DNA of 64,000 bases, from NCBI GenBank assembly GCA_033557465.1, contig CM066043.1, positions 111,590,278 through 111,654,277 of the forward strand, written 5' to 3'. The stretch's first letter is position 1; the number at the start of each line of letters is the position of its first letter. This document shows positions 62,281 through 64,000 of the stretch, piece after piece. Made by a program: the position numbers and the translations under genes. The DNA is from Ichthyophis bannanicus. Taxonomy: Eukaryota > Chordata > Amphibia > Gymnophiona > Ichthyophiidae. Under the pieces are notes generated by a model. That model made no database searches. It had not been told where the DNA came from and worked only from the letters and a program-made list of their open reading frames with translations.

Positions 62281-63955
62281 TGGGCGCTACCAGGATCACG
62301 GAGGCCCTGTCCTGGACAATTTTGAACAGCGTCCGGGACACAAGTAGCGTGGGAGGAAAGGCATACAGTAGGCCCGTGGACCACGAAATGAGGAAAGCAT
62401 CCGGCGCTACTCTGAGAGGATGGGGGTGCCGGGAGCAGAACCTGGGAAGTTGCCGGTTTAGGGGACTGGCAAAGAGATCCACGGTGGGGAGGCCCCACCG
62501 GCGGAAGATCCGTTGGACCACTACGGGGTTCAACCTCCATTCGTGCGGCTGCAGAATCCGGTTCAGTTTGTCGGCTAGGCAATTGTCCTGCCCGGGCAGG
62601 TAAACAGCCTTGAGGAGGATGTCGTGGTCGACTGCCCAAGAGCACAGTCTCCGAGCCTCCTGACATAGAAGGAGGGAGCCCGTGCCCCCCTGTTTGTTCA
62701 TGTAGAACATGGCGACCTGATTGTCCGTCTGCACCAGTACAGACCGACGAGAAGTGAGGTGAGAGAAGGTCCGCAGAGCTAGGCGGATCGCCCGCAGCTC
62801 CAGGAAGTTTATCTGCTGAACAGCCTCCCAAGGTGTCCAAAGGCCTTGAGTGCATGTTCCTTGGCAATGCGCTCCCCATCCAAGGAGAGAGGCATCCGTC
62901 GTGAGCACTTGAGAAGGAGGAGGAGACTGAAAAGTCATGCCAAGTACCAGATTGGGCAGGTGAAGCCACCACTGCAGAGAGGAGACCAGGAGGTCGGAGA
63001 TCTGTATTAAGTCCGTCAGTCTCCCTGTGGCCTGATGCCATTGAGTGCGAAGGCTCCACTGAGCAGGTCGCAAATGCAGACGGGCATTCGGAGTGACATG
63101 GGCCGTGGAGGCCATGTGACAAAGCAGTTGCAGGAATTGTCTGGCAGAGGCCGGTGACGCGCTGTGGAACCTGCCGGCCAGAGCTATGAGCCTGTTGGCC
63201 CGTTCCAGGGGTAAGAAGGCCCGAGCCTGCAGAGTGTCCAGCCGTGCTCCTATGAATTCGAGATCCTGAGAGGGGAGCAAAGTGGACTTTTCGAAGTTTA
63301 TGACGAAGCCCAAATGCTGAAGCAGAGCCACTGTGCGTTGAGTGGCCTGAGTGACCTCTAGGGAAGACTGTGCCCGGAGGAGCCAGTCGTCCAGGTAGGG
63401 GAAGACGAAGAGGCCTTGAAGCCTCAGGAAGGCTGCCACCACTGCCAGGCATTTCGTGAACACCCTGGGAGCGGAGGAGAGGCCAAAGGGCAGTACGCGG
63501 TACTGGTAATGATTCCCTGCCACCACAAATCTCAGATATTGCCGGTGGTCCGGATGAATAAGGATGTGAGTGTAAGCATCCTTTAGATCCAAGGAGCATA
63601 GCCAATCTCCCTGCCGGAGGTAGGGCAGTAGGATTCCAAGGGTAAGCATCTTGAACTTTTCCCGCTGCAGGAACTTGTTGAGGTTGCACAAGTCCAGGAT
63701 GGGTCTGAGGCCTCCTGTTCTTTTCGGAACCAGGAAGTACCTTGAATAAAACCCGTGACCCCACAAGAGCTGGGGCACTGGCTCCACAGCCTGTTCCTGG
63801 AGCAGACTTTGCAGCTCCTGAGGAGTAAGTCCCTGTGCAGAGGGGGTCTTGGAGGCTCCCCTGGAAAGTAGGGAGGAGGTACCTGGTGAAAATGTAAGAG
63901 ATAGCCCTTTTGAACAACCTGCAGCACCCAGGACTCGGATGTTATGGCTGACCAC
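62120..63955 (-). CDS. DIRS D reverse transcriptase-RNase H with C-terminal extension
   Basis: Open for 611 codons; the N-terminal part continues in a different frame towards the window edge (FKRAISYIFTRYLLP-type sequence), with a probable 1-base change near 63830. RT motifs FYSRYFLVPKRTGGLRPILD, LCSLDLKDAYTHILIHPDHR, VLPFGLSSAPRVFTKCLAVV and VFPYLDDWLLRAQ (YLDD intact). RNase H LTTDASLLGWGAHC, NFLELRAIRLALRTF, QTDNQVAMFYMNKQGG and LADKLNRILQPHEWRL. Extension VDLFASPLNRQLPRF, LLYAFPPTLL, APRWSRQPWF. It is the most intact RT of the window. Confidence 0.88.
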   Translation of the reverse strand: MVSHNIRVLGAAGCSKGLSLTFSPGTSSLLSRGASKTPSAQGLTPQELQSLLQEQAVEPVPQLLWGHGFYSRYFLVPKRTGGLRPILDLCNLNKFLQREKFKMLTLGILLPYLRQGDWLCSLDLKDAYTHILIHPDHRQYLRFVVAGNHYQYRVLPFGLSSAPRVFTKCLAVVAAFLRLQGLFVFPYLDDWLLRAQSSLEVTQATQRTVALLQHLGFVINFEKSTLLPSQDLEFIGARLDTLQARAFLPLERANRLIALAGRFHSASPASARQFLQLLCHMASTAHVTPNARLHLRPAQWSLRTQWHQATGRLTDLIQISDLLVSSLQWWLHLPNLVLGMTFQSPPPSQVLTTDASLLGWGAHCQGTCTQGLWTPWEAVQQINFLELRAIRLALRTFSHLTSRRSVLVQTDNQVAMFYMNKQGGTGSLLLCQEARRLCSWAVDHDILLKAVYLPGQDNCLADKLNRILQPHEWRLNPVVVQRIFRRWGLPTVDLFASPLNRQLPRFCSRHPHPLRVAPDAFLISWSTGLLYAFPPTLLVSRTLFKIVQDRASVILVAPRWSRQPWFPLLLQLALDTPLPLGFQPDLLTQDQGTLLYPNLRALHLMAWLLKG

Positions 63956-64000
63956 CTGTGGGCAAAGTGGGTCAGCCGGCCCCCCGTGCTGAGCGAAAGT

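Larger units (their letters stand above)
60588..64000 (-). mobile_element. DIRS retrotransposon D, youngest-looking copy, runs off window
   Basis: The left terminus (arms 60592-60643 and 60848-60899, differing at one base) and internal complementary region are present, followed by recombinase and RT-RNase H, both open. It sits in the RT gene of DIRS E. Its gag and 5' end lie to the right of the window. Confidence 0.92.

Overview
This is a vertebrate intergenic window made almost entirely of retrotransposons nested inside one another; I see no host exon, no functional tRNA or rRNA gene, no CRISPR and nothing bacterial. The mixture of many DIRS-type tyrosine-recombinase elements, L2-, CR1- and L1-type LINEs, a Penelope-like element, a Gmr1-like Ty3/Gypsy element and tRNA-derived SINEs fits a large-genome amphibian. 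A caecilian is my best guess, by inference only; a lungfish, salamander or turtle is not excluded.

Layout. 1-1088: 5' end of a DIRS element (Z, minus) sitting in another DIRS element (A, 1089-4735, minus). 4736-8153: a CR1 (minus) split by an L2 (5817-7940, minus). 8158-9663: a solo Gypsy LTR (minus) with a 4-bp target duplication and a 325-codon ORF. 9668-9960: Penelope-like end with a hammerhead-ribozyme motif. 9962-12198: internal DIRS fragment F. 12200-14025 and 24001-25150: a Penelope-like element with a GIY-YIG endonuclease and a second hammerhead motif, split by DIRS B (14026-24000, minus). DIRS B itself carries a SINE (16182-16479) and a long L2 (17976-21920). 25151-29935: decayed L1 (minus). 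29936-34925: a second L1 (minus) split by a nearly complete L2-group LINE (30535-34325, plus). 34926-39698: an L2 (plus) split by a CR1 (35286-38535, minus).

39899-54398 is a structurally complete Gmr1-like Ty3/Gypsy element (plus): TG...CA LTRs, CTAC target duplication, primer-binding site, gag with a SCAN-like capsid region and a zinc knuckle, protease, dUTPase, RT, RNase H and polypurine tract. It is broken by three later insertions: DIRS C in the protease, an L2 between dUTPase and RT, and a CR1 in the 3' LTR. 54411-57760 holds CR1, SINE, L1 and LINE remnants. 57766-60587 is DIRS E (minus), cut by the young DIRS D (60588 to beyond 64000, minus).

How the genes fit together. Each DIRS copy has gag, then RT-RNase H with a C-terminal extension, then a tyrosine recombinase overlapping the previous ORF in another frame, bounded by inverted terminal repeats and an internal complementary region matching both ends joined. 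DIRS elements integrate a circle by recombination, without target duplication; the DIRS C insertion shows this, because removing it leaves an uninterrupted protease reading frame.

The strongest candidates for something undescribed are the long ORF inside the U3 part of two clearly diverged Gypsy LTR families and the unusual pol of the complete Gypsy element, which has a dUTPase and no visible integrase. The DIRS terminal repeats also carry promoter-like motifs and a splice-donor-like sequence.
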